This document shows, piece after piece, positions 49,200 to 57,724 of a stretch of DNA of 64,000 nt. The notes under the pieces were generated by a model, which made no database searches, had not been told where the DNA came from, and saw only the letters and a list, made by a program, of their open reading frames with translations. The stretch is from Flavitalea plasmicola (GTDB lineage Bacteria > Bacteroidota > Bacteroidia > Chitinophagales > Chitinophagaceae), in the NCBI RefSeq assembly GCF_030546645.1, contig NZ_JAUOTO010000002.1, positions 434,001-498,000 of the forward strand. The letters run 5' to 3'. The translations under genes were made by a program, and so were the position numbers. Within the stretch, counting starts at the first letter, position 1, and the number at the start of each line of letters is the position of its first letter.

Positions 49200-51623
49200 T
49201 CACCCGTCCGTTCTCAGGCTCTTCACCGGATTGGCCATCGCCGTTTTCAAACATTGCACCGTGATGAGCCCGAACGCCGTGACAAAAATAATCGCGCCTA
49301 CCGATATGTATGGGAAAATATCCTGGGTGATCCTATAGGCATAATTTTCCAACCATTTGTCCGTAATAGCATACGCCAGCGGCCAGGAGATCAGGTTTGC
49401 CAGCAGGATCAGGCCGGCATAATCCTGGAGGAAGAGCCGGATGATGTCCACCAGGCCGGCGCCCAGCACCTTACGTACCGCCATTTCTTTGTTGCGCCTG
49501 GTCAGCGTAAAAGCAACAATGCCGAAAATACCCAGGAATACGATCAGGAGGTTGAGCCCGGTAGCTACCCCGGCTGCTTTTTTCAGCTGCAGATCCGCCC
49601 GGTAGAGGGCTTCAAACCGGTCATCCATGAAAGAAAATCCGAAGGGCGCATGGGGCGACAGCTCTTTCCATTTAGCTTTTACCTGGCTCACCACCTGGGA
49701 GATATCCGGCGAATGCAGCTTCACCGTCAGATACCTGTAATTCTTTGTGTCCTTCACGTGCAAAAATACCAGGGGCGCAATGGCCTGTTGCATACCCGCG
49801 TAATGAAAGTCTTTGACGACGCCGGTCACCGTCACCTGTCCCCGACCGTCCGGCAGCCGCAGGATGGCTCCAGCCGCCTTTCCCAATGTCAGTCCCAAGG
49901 CTTTGGCCGCGCTTTCATTGACGACGACTTGTCCGGGCATGTAGGAGGAAGAAGCGGAGAAAAAAGAGCCCTCTGTCACCTTTAGACCAAATGTAATCGC
50001 AAAGTCCTGGTCCGCCATGATCATTTCCACGGGCAACCGCCGGTTGCCGGCGCCGGCCAGGGACATCAGGTCAAACGTCGCAGGCGGCGTCCGGTCAGGT
50101 ACTTCAAACGACAAGCTGGCCGCCTTCACTGCCGGCAACTGCAGCAATCCACTCTTGATACTTTCCATCCGCGCAACCCCTGCCGAATCCCACTGTTTTG
50201 GAAAGGCATCGATCACCAGCAGCTGTTCTTTATCATATCCGAGATCTTTACTGAATACGTAAGCGACCTGCTTGCTCACATTCAGGGTGCTGATGAATAC
50301 ACAGATCGCCAGGGAGAGCTGGACGACCAGCAATGTTTTCCGGAGCCCCCCTGCCCCATTCACCGCGCCTACTTTTCCTTTTACGGAATTGACCACGGCA
50401 TACCTGCTCAATATGAAGGCAGGGTAAATACCAGCGAGGAAGCCTACTACCACAACGCCTGATAACAGCAGCCCTATGTCGGCAAAAGAAAAATCGGCGA
50501 CGGACGTCAGCCGGGTATTCAGCACCTGATCGAAGACGGGTATCAGCAATTGGTACAATCCCACCGAGATCACCGCCGCCAGCAGGGTGAGCAGCCAGGC
50601 TTCGATGATAAATTGAAGGACGAGCTGCTGCCGGGCGCTCCCGAACACTTTCCGTAGCCCGATCTCCCTGAGGCGATAGGCGGAAGTACCGATGGTGATA
50701 TTGACGAAGTTGATGATCGCCATCAATAAAATGAAGGCCGCAATCAAAGCCAGGGTCATGACCATTCGTTGGACGGCCCCGTTATTTTCCTTCAGATGGT
50801 AATCCTGCAGCGGCGCCAGCTCTACTTCCAGGTTTTTCGTGATGGGGTCTTTGGTGTATTTGGCCAGCACCCGGCGGAAAGGCGCCTGGAGGTCTCCCGG
50901 CTTCACCCCGGGTTTTAGTTCCAGGAGGCCCACCTCATAGGCGCCGCCCCAATTTGTCGAGGGGTCTCCCCCTGCGTAGAACCGGCTGCCTATGGTGGGA
51001 ACGAATATATCATACCGGTTGCCCATCAGGGAAGTGACAGAGTTATCCGGCAGATCCTTCAATACCGCGGAAATTGTATACTGCTGGGTTTCCCCGGCCC
51101 CGGTGGTCTGCATCTCAAAGGTCCTGCCGACGACATCCTTCGCGCCAAACCACTTCATTGCAATCCTTTCCGTGATCACCGCAGAACTAATAGTCGGGAA
51201 AGCATTCCCTTTATCACCGTATAATAACGGAAAGCCATATACGGCCACCAGGGTAGTATCGCAGATGGCGACGTTCTCCTTAAAAAACCTGTCGTGGCTG
51301 TCGCCTGCGGAGATCACTGTTCCCACCGGATTATAGCGGTAATAACCGGCAACAAGGTCAGGATACTCCTCCTTCATTGTCTTCGCCAGGGGAGCGACCG
51401 TAGTGATATCCAGGCCTAACCCTTTCACCTTCCAATTGCTCCTGATCATATACTGGTTGCCGACGTCGTGGACGGTACTATTCACCTTTTCCTGATTCCG
51501 GACATACAGACCAATGATCATGGAAAACGTGATCCCGACGGCAAGGCAGGTCACCATAATGGCGGAAAAAAGCCGGTGCCGGGCCAGGTGCCGGACAGCG
51601 ATGGTGAAATAACTCTTAAGCAT
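49200..51623 (-). CDS. FtsX/MacB-type ABC transporter permease
   Basis: 807 residues from Met 51623 (MLKSYFTIAVRHLARHR). MacB-type periplasmic core and FtsX permease twice: helices at about 20-42, 285-310, 340-365, 375-400 in the first half, and about 685-710, 730-755, 770-795 in the second, with typical LRKVFGSARQQL and VRKVLGAGLVDI motifs. This Bacteroidota family acts with a separate ATPase to export or expel antimicrobial compounds; no ATPase is adjacent. The 113-base upstream region holds repeated GTGTCCGG boxes. The gene is between a TonB receptor and the chromate regulator, unrelated by function as far as I can see. Confidence 0.9.
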   Translation of the reverse strand: MLKSYFTIAVRHLARHRLFSAIMVTCLAVGITFSMIIGLYVRNQEKVNSTVHDVGNQYMIRSNWKVKGLGLDITTVAPLAKTMKEEYPDLVAGYYRYNPVGTVISAGDSHDRFFKENVAICDTTLVAVYGFPLLYGDKGNAFPTISSAVITERIAMKWFGAKDVVGRTFEMQTTGAGETQQYTISAVLKDLPDNSVTSLMGNRYDIFVPTIGSRFYAGGDPSTNWGGAYEVGLLELKPGVKPGDLQAPFRRVLAKYTKDPITKNLEVELAPLQDYHLKENNGAVQRMVMTLALIAAFILLMAIINFVNITIGTSAYRLREIGLRKVFGSARQQLVLQFIIEAWLLTLLAAVISVGLYQLLIPVFDQVLNTRLTSVADFSFADIGLLLSGVVVVGFLAGIYPAFILSRYAVVNSVKGKVGAVNGAGGLRKTLLVVQLSLAICVFISTLNVSKQVAYVFSKDLGYDKEQLLVIDAFPKQWDSAGVARMESIKSGLLQLPAVKAASLSFEVPDRTPPATFDLMSLAGAGNRRLPVEMIMADQDFAITFGLKVTEGSFFSASSSYMPGQVVVNESAAKALGLTLGKAAGAILRLPDGRGQVTVTGVVKDFHYAGMQQAIAPLVFLHVKDTKNYRYLTVKLHSPDISQVVSQVKAKWKELSPHAPFGFSFMDDRFEALYRADLQLKKAAGVATGLNLLIVFLGIFGIVAFTLTRRNKEMAVRKVLGAGLVDIIRLFLQDYAGLILLANLISWPLAYAITDKWLENYAYRITQDIFPYISVGAIIFVTAFGLITVQCLKTAMANPVKSLRTDG

Positions 51624-51696
51624 ATACCGGGCAGCCGCCAATTGAATGCCAATTTCTTAATAAATTGAAATACAATTATCCAGATGCTGGCCAAGG

Positions 51697-51737
51697 GGTC
51701 CGGGTGTCCGGATTTGAATACATAGTGTCCGGTGTCC
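51697..51737. promoter_or_regulatory. GTCCGG direct-repeat cluster upstream of the FtsX-type permease
   Basis: GTGTCCGG occurs at 51704-51711 and again at 51725-51732, 21 bases (two helical turns) apart, flanked by GGTCCGG at 51697-51703 and TGTCC at 51733-51737. In a 113-base intergenic region upstream of a membrane transporter this looks like a regulator-binding array. I see no TAnnTTTG promoter element next to it. Confidence 0.45.
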
Positions 51738-51754
51738 AGCGCACCTACCCTATT

Positions 51755-54301
51755 TTATTTCAGGCCATACGTAAGCGTTGCGTAATACATTCCCCCAATC
51801 GAGGGGCCGCCAAGGAAAGAGTAGTAGTACTTATTGAGCAAGTTGGTACCGCCCAGCCTGACCTTGCACCCGGCCTTTTCAAAAGTATAATTCACCTGTG
51901 CGTCGAGCGTAGCGTAGGCGGACACATCGCCATTCACCAGGAAGGATTGCCAGTAATATCCGCTCTGCCATCTCCACGTGATCCCCGCGCCCGTGTGTTT
52001 ACATATCTTTTCTTTTGATAACGACAGATTTACCATCCATTCAGGCGTATTAAAGCCATCCTCCAGCCCATCTTCATTGGCTGATCGCTGAAGTTTGGCA
52101 AAGGATGTATTCGCATTCGCCAGATAGCCGCCGGCATTATAGGTAACGCCTGCGCTGGCCCCGTAGTTATAGACCCTGGTCTGTGAGTTCGTCCACATAC
52201 GGTATTGGCTCTGCTGTGCCTTATTGTATAAGGCGAATGGGATGGAATCCGCATTTTGTGTACCAGGCACGTTCATATTCGCCTGGGCTATGAAGGACTG
52301 GTAGTTATTAAAGTAGAAATCGGCATCCACGTACAGCTTACCGTTTGCAAACACGCCTTTGTATCCTCCCTCGACTGAATTGACGTGTTCCGGTCTTATG
52401 TATGTATAGGGGTTCCTTTTGAGCAAAGACTGATCTTTCTTTATAGCGTCGTCCTGTGTCATTCCGTTGGCATTGATATCCTTGAGCACGGCCTGTTGAA
52501 AAGCCGTTATCGAAGATTGCAGCCAGGCGTTCTCAAAAATCCCATGAGACATTGCCGGCAACCCTCCTACTCTTTTCACTCCTCCGCTGTTCACGTTGGA
52601 ATAGGCTTCAAATATGCTGGGGAACCGGTAGCCGCCCTGGAACGAGAGGCGGAAATGCTGCGTGTGCTTCGGAGAATAGACTGCGGTAAACCTGGGATTC
52701 CAGGTCTGCGTAAAATAATCGTTCTTATCGCACCGGATGATAGCGCCGAGCTTTAAATGATCCTTCAGCAAGGATCTTGTCACAGAGATGAAGCCTCCGG
52801 TCTTGCCATAGTGAATATCGGAGTATGGCTTCCCCGGGGCCGGGTTGATAAAGTAGTTGCCGTCAGGCACGATGATATAAGTCCGATGATCGGCTCCGGC
52901 CAGGATCTCTATTCCTGCTTTCTCCTTCAGCCCCCGTAACCATTGTTCGGTGAGGTTTACCTGAGCTTCCGCGTGGACAAAGCTCGCCATTACCTTCAAG
53001 GCGGCGCCGTTGTCCCAGTTGTTTATCTGTTGCAGCTTATGCAACACATTTGTAAAATCGGGCGTTCCAGGCAGATATCTGCCTGCATCTGCGGCTGCCC
53101 TTGCCAGGTGGTGCGCCTGTGCTACGGCGCTGCCTGACTGATAAGCAGTATTGAAAGCGGCTGCATAGTCGGCATACCACAAATTATCCGGCTTGTAGTT
53201 GCGGTCGATATTCTCGGCCATGGAACGGAGATTGTAGGAGTTGCCGGTGTTCTCGGAGTTCAGGTACACTTTCGCCTGGATCGAATTGGATTGAAATTGT
53301 ATCCCGTGCTGCTGGACCAGGTAATCCTGCAGGCGGAAGCGGTTGGCGCGCTGGTAAACATTGTCGAGTACGGCAAAATGATACAAATAACTGATCGTTG
53401 CCGTGCGGGAAAGCTTAAAATAGACGCCCGCGTCCCCTTTGATATTTTGCAGGTCATAGTTCACTACATCACCTTCGTCGTATCCCGTACGTGCCACCAC
53501 ATAACTCTTACCTTTTAAGCTCACCGTCCTGCGATCCGACGATTCGTTGCCGTAGCCGTTGACAGGATCCTGTGCCGGATTGTCGGCCCCGGTGAGACCC
53601 GTGCTGATATTGGCATTGGGATTCAGGTCCCAGTGATTGGCCGCGATCCAATCATATCCTTTGCTGAAAGTGCCGTTGAATTTAAAAGCCCACCTGGAAG
53701 AAAGGACCTTTGCCCATCGCAGGCTGGTCTCAGAAAATAATTTTGCGCCGGTGGCTGCATCGCCGATGTGTGTCACGGCCGTTTTTTGCTGTATGCTGAG
53801 GCCTTCCGAAGTGAAAGGGTTCTTAGTGGATATATTAGCGAGCCCGTTGATGGTATTCATCCCATATAAGGCGGAAGCCACGCCAGGCACAATTTCCACA
53901 TTGTCCACATCGAGGTCCGAAGGACCCAGGGCATTGGCGATCGCCCCGCCAATATGGGGAGAGGCCACATCCATTCCATCCACCAATTGGGCAAAACGGA
54001 CATTGGTGGTATTCGCAAAGCCCCTTGCATTCAGGACCTTAAATCCCAGGCTCGGCGTTATCACCTGCACGCCCTGTACATTTTCCAATGCGTCAAAAAA
54101 TGAGGGTGCAGGAGAAGACCGGAAATACCTTTCTCCTACTTTTTGAATGCTTACGGGAGAGCGCAGCATGCTCTCCTTAAGGCGGGAAGCGGAAACAGTG
54201 ACCTCCGTCAGGATCCTGACCATCGAGTCTGTCCTTGCGTTGTCCTGCCCGTACACGATATGGATCGTGAAACATAAAAAGATCACTAAAATTTTCCTCA
54301 T
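51755..54301 (-). CDS. TonB-dependent outer-membrane receptor
   Basis: 848 residues with a signal peptide (1-18, VYGQ), a plug domain (VTVSASRLKESMLRSPVSIQKVGERYF ... LENVQGVQVITPSLGFKVLNARGF; NVEIVPGVASALYG) and a 22-strand barrel ending in Y-x-T-x-x-Y-G-L. There is no N-terminal carboxypeptidase-like domain and no SusD partner, so it is not a SusC. Likely imports a siderophore, vitamin or small nutrient; the ligand is unknown. A repeat CGAATATAA sits 26 bases upstream of its start. Confidence 0.92.
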   Translation of the reverse strand: MRKILVIFLCFTIHIVYGQDNARTDSMVRILTEVTVSASRLKESMLRSPVSIQKVGERYFRSSPAPSFFDALENVQGVQVITPSLGFKVLNARGFANTTNVRFAQLVDGMDVASPHIGGAIANALGPSDLDVDNVEIVPGVASALYGMNTINGLANISTKNPFTSEGLSIQQKTAVTHIGDAATGAKLFSETSLRWAKVLSSRWAFKFNGTFSKGYDWIAANHWDLNPNANISTGLTGADNPAQDPVNGYGNESSDRRTVSLKGKSYVVARTGYDEGDVVNYDLQNIKGDAGVYFKLSRTATISYLYHFAVLDNVYQRANRFRLQDYLVQQHGIQFQSNSIQAKVYLNSENTGNSYNLRSMAENIDRNYKPDNLWYADYAAAFNTAYQSGSAVAQAHHLARAAADAGRYLPGTPDFTNVLHKLQQINNWDNGAALKVMASFVHAEAQVNLTEQWLRGLKEKAGIEILAGADHRTYIIVPDGNYFINPAPGKPYSDIHYGKTGGFISVTRSLLKDHLKLGAIIRCDKNDYFTQTWNPRFTAVYSPKHTQHFRLSFQGGYRFPSIFEAYSNVNSGGVKRVGGLPAMSHGIFENAWLQSSITAFQQAVLKDINANGMTQDDAIKKDQSLLKRNPYTYIRPEHVNSVEGGYKGVFANGKLYVDADFYFNNYQSFIAQANMNVPGTQNADSIPFALYNKAQQSQYRMWTNSQTRVYNYGASAGVTYNAGGYLANANTSFAKLQRSANEDGLEDGFNTPEWMVNLSLSKEKICKHTGAGITWRWQSGYYWQSFLVNGDVSAYATLDAQVNYTFEKAGCKVRLGGTNLLNKYYYSFLGGPSIGGMYYATLTYGLK

Positions 54302-54326
54302 GAACAGGTTTATCGTTATATCTTTA

Positions 54327-54346
54327 CGAATATAACGCGAATATAA
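54327..54346. promoter_or_regulatory. Direct repeat at the TonB-receptor promoter
   Basis: CGAATATAA at 54327-54335 and again at 54338-54346, an 11-base period (about one helical turn). Read on the minus strand each copy contains TATATTCG, a one-mismatch version of the -7 element, so one copy may be the promoter and the pair may be an operator. An upstream CACTTTG could be -33. Confidence 0.4.
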
Positions 54347-54379
54347 GCAAAGTGCTGATAATAATAATCCGGGAGGCCT

Positions 54380-56455
54380 CTATTGCTCTTCTATGATCCG
54401 TACGGCCCAAGGTTCAAGCACCATCCTGTCGTTTTTGTCTATTTTTTCATCCCTCAGCAATTCCCGGCCGCCGGAGAATGGATAATTCACTGTAGTGGTT
54501 CCGCCGGAATAATTGAAAAAATAATGTATTGTTTTACCCCGTTCATTGACACCCTGCTTAGTGATGGCCGGAAAATGCAAGGATTGAGCCTGCGTCCATA
54601 TACCGGCTTTCTTTACGGCGTCGGCCAATATTCTTTCGGTCACTTCGCTGCTGGTGGCACACCCTATGTAGACCGCCCGGCCTTTACCATAATTATTTTC
54701 GGTGATGGCGGCATATTTTCCCCACACCGGATGATCATAATAAGCCAGCACTTTGGCAGTGACGGGCGTGATCAATTCCATCCATGTCGTCACCTTATTG
54801 TTCTCACGTCCGGCCTGAAAAGGATCGTCCTTCAGGAATACATTTTCGGGGGCAGTAAATTCATTATAATAGATACCGCACGACTCATTGATGATCCCAG
54901 GCTGCCGGCTGCTGCGGACCTTAACGTTCTGATCGGAGAAGCCGCTCTTGAATGTGTATACAATATGCCCGCCATTCTTTACAAAACGGTTTAATCTATG
55001 CAATAAGGTATCGGGGGCGGCATACAGGGATGGTACGACTAATAGTTTGTAGTCTTCTATATTGGCGCTTGAAGGATCCACAAAGTCGACGCCGACATTC
55101 ATGCGGAATAAAGCATCGTACAATGAACGAAGGATATCATTATACCCTTCCCGTCCGGGCCGGAACTGATTGAGCGCAGTCAGGGCTTCATTGCTGAACA
55201 GGATTGCTACCTTGTTTTGTACTTTAAGGTTGATCAAGTCCCGGCTCAGCCGCTGAAAGTCCCGGCCTATCGTCTTTGCCTCATCATACGTCGGATTGGG
55301 TTCGAAATCGTGGCTTAACAGTCCCTTCCAATACGTTTCTATGGAATTGTGAATGGAATGCCAGTGCCAGTATTCCACCATATTGGCACCGCAGGCCAAG
55401 TGGCTGAATGCCTGCAGACGCAACTGCCCCGGGTAGGGTACCCATTGAGGGAAGCCCTGCGCTTCCGTTTCAAGAAGGAGGTAATTCCTGCCTCTTTTCA
55501 TAGAACGGGCGACATCCCCGCCGAATGAAATTTCGACACCCGTCAGCGCGTCCTGTGAGGGATGATAGATATCCACGCCTGCAATATCCAGCGCCCGCGC
55601 TGCTGCAAAATGGTCAACCTCCGGTTGTATACCGAACGAATATCCTTTCCAGTCAAAATCAAAATTCTGGGTGATGAACTGCCCGGGGCGTTTGTATTCA
55701 TTTACAATAGCCGCCTGCCATGCCAGGTAATCCGTGACCAGCTGCCGTTGGAATCTGGCAAATTCAGCGATCTGGCTAGCATTGATAGAGCCCACCATAG
55801 AGGGAAAGTCCTCCCACGCGTTGATACGGTTGCTCCAGTAGTCCAGGCCAAAGGCCTTATTCACGCTGTCCAGCGATAGAAACTTCTTTTTCATATACTC
55901 CACGAACATCTTCTGTACCTCCGGTCCTGCGGTGCCGTAGGCTTTGGTCTCGTTGTCTACCTGGTAGCCAATAATGGCAGGATGATCTTTTACATGATCC
56001 AACAACTTCCGGATGACCTTTTCCGCATGGTCTAAAAAATGCTTATTGGTGATGTCCATATTCTGGCGTGGTCCATATTGGTTTTGTCCTCTCGATGTGA
56101 CGGCAAGCACATCAGGATATTTTTTTGCGAGCCAGGTGGGAACTGCGTACGTAGGCGTGCCAATGATCACATGGATCCCGGCCGCGTTCATGGCATTCAA
56201 AACACGATCTATATGAGAAAAGTCGTAAACTCCCTCCTGTGGCTCCAGGGTGCCCCAGGTAGACTCGGCTATGCGCACTACATTGATACCGGCGTCCTTC
56301 ATCATCCTGACATCCTTGTCCAGCCGGTCATAGGGCATATATTCATCGTAATAAGCCACTCCATATAAAAGGTGGTCCGGCTGACGCTGCGCGCATACAT
56401 ATTGGGGCAATGCGAGGATGATGGTAAGATAGAAGGGGAATAACGTTCTTATCAT
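54380..56455 (-). CDS. GH42 beta-galactosidase
   Basis: 691 residues with a signal peptide (1-22, YVCAQ). GH42 TIM barrel: YGVAYYDEYMPYDRLDKDVRMMKDAGINVVRIAESTWGTLEPQEGVYDF, acid/base E169 in GYQVDNETKAYG, and the nucleophile region RNYLLLETEAQGFPQW (about E329). A trimerisation/Rossmann-like domain follows (about 400-600, IEDYKLLVVPSLYAAPD; NGGHIVYTFKSGFSD) and a C-terminal sandwich. Hydrolyses terminal beta-galactosides. It stands alone; no transport partner is adjacent apart from the TonB receptor, which lies downstream. Confidence 0.92.
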   Translation of the reverse strand: MIRTLFPFYLTIILALPQYVCAQRQPDHLLYGVAYYDEYMPYDRLDKDVRMMKDAGINVVRIAESTWGTLEPQEGVYDFSHIDRVLNAMNAAGIHVIIGTPTYAVPTWLAKKYPDVLAVTSRGQNQYGPRQNMDITNKHFLDHAEKVIRKLLDHVKDHPAIIGYQVDNETKAYGTAGPEVQKMFVEYMKKKFLSLDSVNKAFGLDYWSNRINAWEDFPSMVGSINASQIAEFARFQRQLVTDYLAWQAAIVNEYKRPGQFITQNFDFDWKGYSFGIQPEVDHFAAARALDIAGVDIYHPSQDALTGVEISFGGDVARSMKRGRNYLLLETEAQGFPQWVPYPGQLRLQAFSHLACGANMVEYWHWHSIHNSIETYWKGLLSHDFEPNPTYDEAKTIGRDFQRLSRDLINLKVQNKVAILFSNEALTALNQFRPGREGYNDILRSLYDALFRMNVGVDFVDPSSANIEDYKLLVVPSLYAAPDTLLHRLNRFVKNGGHIVYTFKSGFSDQNVKVRSSRQPGIINESCGIYYNEFTAPENVFLKDDPFQAGRENNKVTTWMELITPVTAKVLAYYDHPVWGKYAAITENNYGKGRAVYIGCATSSEVTERILADAVKKAGIWTQAQSLHFPAITKQGVNERGKTIHYFFNYSGGTTTVNYPFSGGRELLRDEKIDKNDRMVLEPWAVRIIEEQ

Positions 56456-56472
56456 ATGAAGCAGTTGATAAA

Positions 56473-56504
56473 TGTAAATTACACAATTATTAAAAATATT
56501 TACA
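56473..56504. promoter_or_regulatory. AT-rich inverted repeat upstream of GH42
   Basis: TGTAAAT (56473-56479) and ATTTACA (56498-56504) form an inverted repeat with an 18-base AT-rich spacer, within the 51-base gap before the GH42 start. No TAnnTTTG match is present. A regulator site is possible but the base composition makes chance similarity likely. Confidence 0.3.
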
Positions 56505-56506
56505 AT

Positions 56507-57706
56507 TTATTCCTCTTCCTCCCCTTTTGCCTTTTCCTTGGACAGTAAATAGAAGGCCCCCTTCGTTATGATCCTGGCATCCGACGGAAGTTCCTCCAAC
56601 GGAGAGATCTGCACGTAGCCCAATTCCGATACGCCGGTGACCACTTCCATTTTTTTAAACGCAATGGTTTTGTCCGCCTTTTCCTCCTTCATCACAAAAA
56701 TATAGTCTTTCCCTTCTGACCGAACAAGGGCGTCCACCGGCACCGCCTGCGTTAGTTGATTCCCGACGTCGATGAGGGCAGTCACATACATGCCCGGGAT
56801 CAACCTGTATGTATTCGTACCCCGGATGATGGCATGTACAATGATGCCCTTACTCTCATCCTCGAAAGATTTATTGACGCCGTAGATCTCCCCCTGTATT
56901 TGCTGATTGTTCTGGTTCGTCAGGATGAAATTCACCTTTTGACCCACTTTCACCTTAAAGAGGTCCTTTTCATACACTACCAGATCGCAGTGGATCTTTG
57001 AATTATCGATGATCTCCATCAGGGGTTTTCCCGCCTGAACATACGTGCCTGTATTGATCGTAATGTGCCCGATCGTCCCTGCGATGGGGGCAGTCACCCT
57101 GACGCGGCTAACAACTGATCCTCCCGAAACCCGTACAGGGTCGATGCCTAACTGCAGCAACTGCTGCTCCAATGCCATTATCCTGGCCTTCTCTGCATTG
57201 TAATTGGCCTGCACCTGCTGCAGGCTCTTGCCCGTGCCGGCGCCTGCGCTGCTGAGCTCGTTCTGCCTGGAGAGCTCCTGTCCCGTGTAAGCGAATTGGC
57301 TTTTTACCGTCAGATATTCCTGTTGCAGCCTGATGAATTCCGTGTTCTCCAGGACAGCCAGCTCCTGTCCCTTCTTCACGGGCTGACCTTCCAGTACATT
57401 GATCGTACGGATGATCCCTCCCATGAGCACATTCACATCCGCCTTGTTCTGAGGAGGGACCGCCAGCTGCCCGCTTGACTTTACCACTGCATGCAGGTTT
57501 TTCTCCCCGATGGGACCTATCTCAATACCCACTGCTTTCATTTGTTGCTGTGTTAAATCGATGAGGCCCTCTCTCCTACCCTCCACCGTACTATCTTTCT
57601 TTTCAGCAACGACCGTCCCGCCGCTTGGTTTATCCTTGCAGCTATAGAGCCCCACCGTTAGAAAGGAAAGGAGGCATAAGCTCATCCTGATAAGATTATA
57701 TGACAT
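56507..57706 (-). CDS. CusB/CzcB-like RND periplasmic adaptor
   Basis: 399 residues. Lipobox VGLYSC (Cys about 23). Adaptor core about 70-270: AVPPQNKADVNVLMGGIIRTINVLEGQPVKKGQELAVLENTEFIRLQQEYL, a helical hairpin, then VTAPIAGTIGHITINTGTYVQAGKPLMEI. The C-terminal domain has a barrel and MP domain (VYEKDLFKVKVGQKVNFIL, GKDYIFVMKEEKADKTIAFKKMEVVTGVS). Periplasmic partner of the CusA-TolC fusion encoded 18 bases upstream. Metal identity cannot be read. Confidence 0.9.
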   Translation of the reverse strand: MSYNLIRMSLCLLSFLTVGLYSCKDKPSGGTVVAEKKDSTVEGRREGLIDLTQQQMKAVGIEIGPIGEKNLHAVVKSSGQLAVPPQNKADVNVLMGGIIRTINVLEGQPVKKGQELAVLENTEFIRLQQEYLTVKSQFAYTGQELSRQNELSSAGAGTGKSLQQVQANYNAEKARIMALEQQLLQLGIDPVRVSGGSVVSRVRVTAPIAGTIGHITINTGTYVQAGKPLMEIIDNSKIHCDLVVYEKDLFKVKVGQKVNFILTNQNNQQIQGEIYGVNKSFEDESKGIIVHAIIRGTNTYRLIPGMYVTALIDVGNQLTQAVPVDALVRSEGKDYIFVMKEEKADKTIAFKKMEVVTGVSELGYVQISPLEELPSDARIITKGAFYLLSKEKAKGEEEE

Positions 57707-57724
57707 AAGTTCTTTTTTTGCTGA

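Noticed and set aside
51755-54301. TonB receptor as a SusC homologue
   Set aside because: No N-terminal carboxypeptidase-like domain and no SusD neighbour; the plug begins right after the signal peptide.
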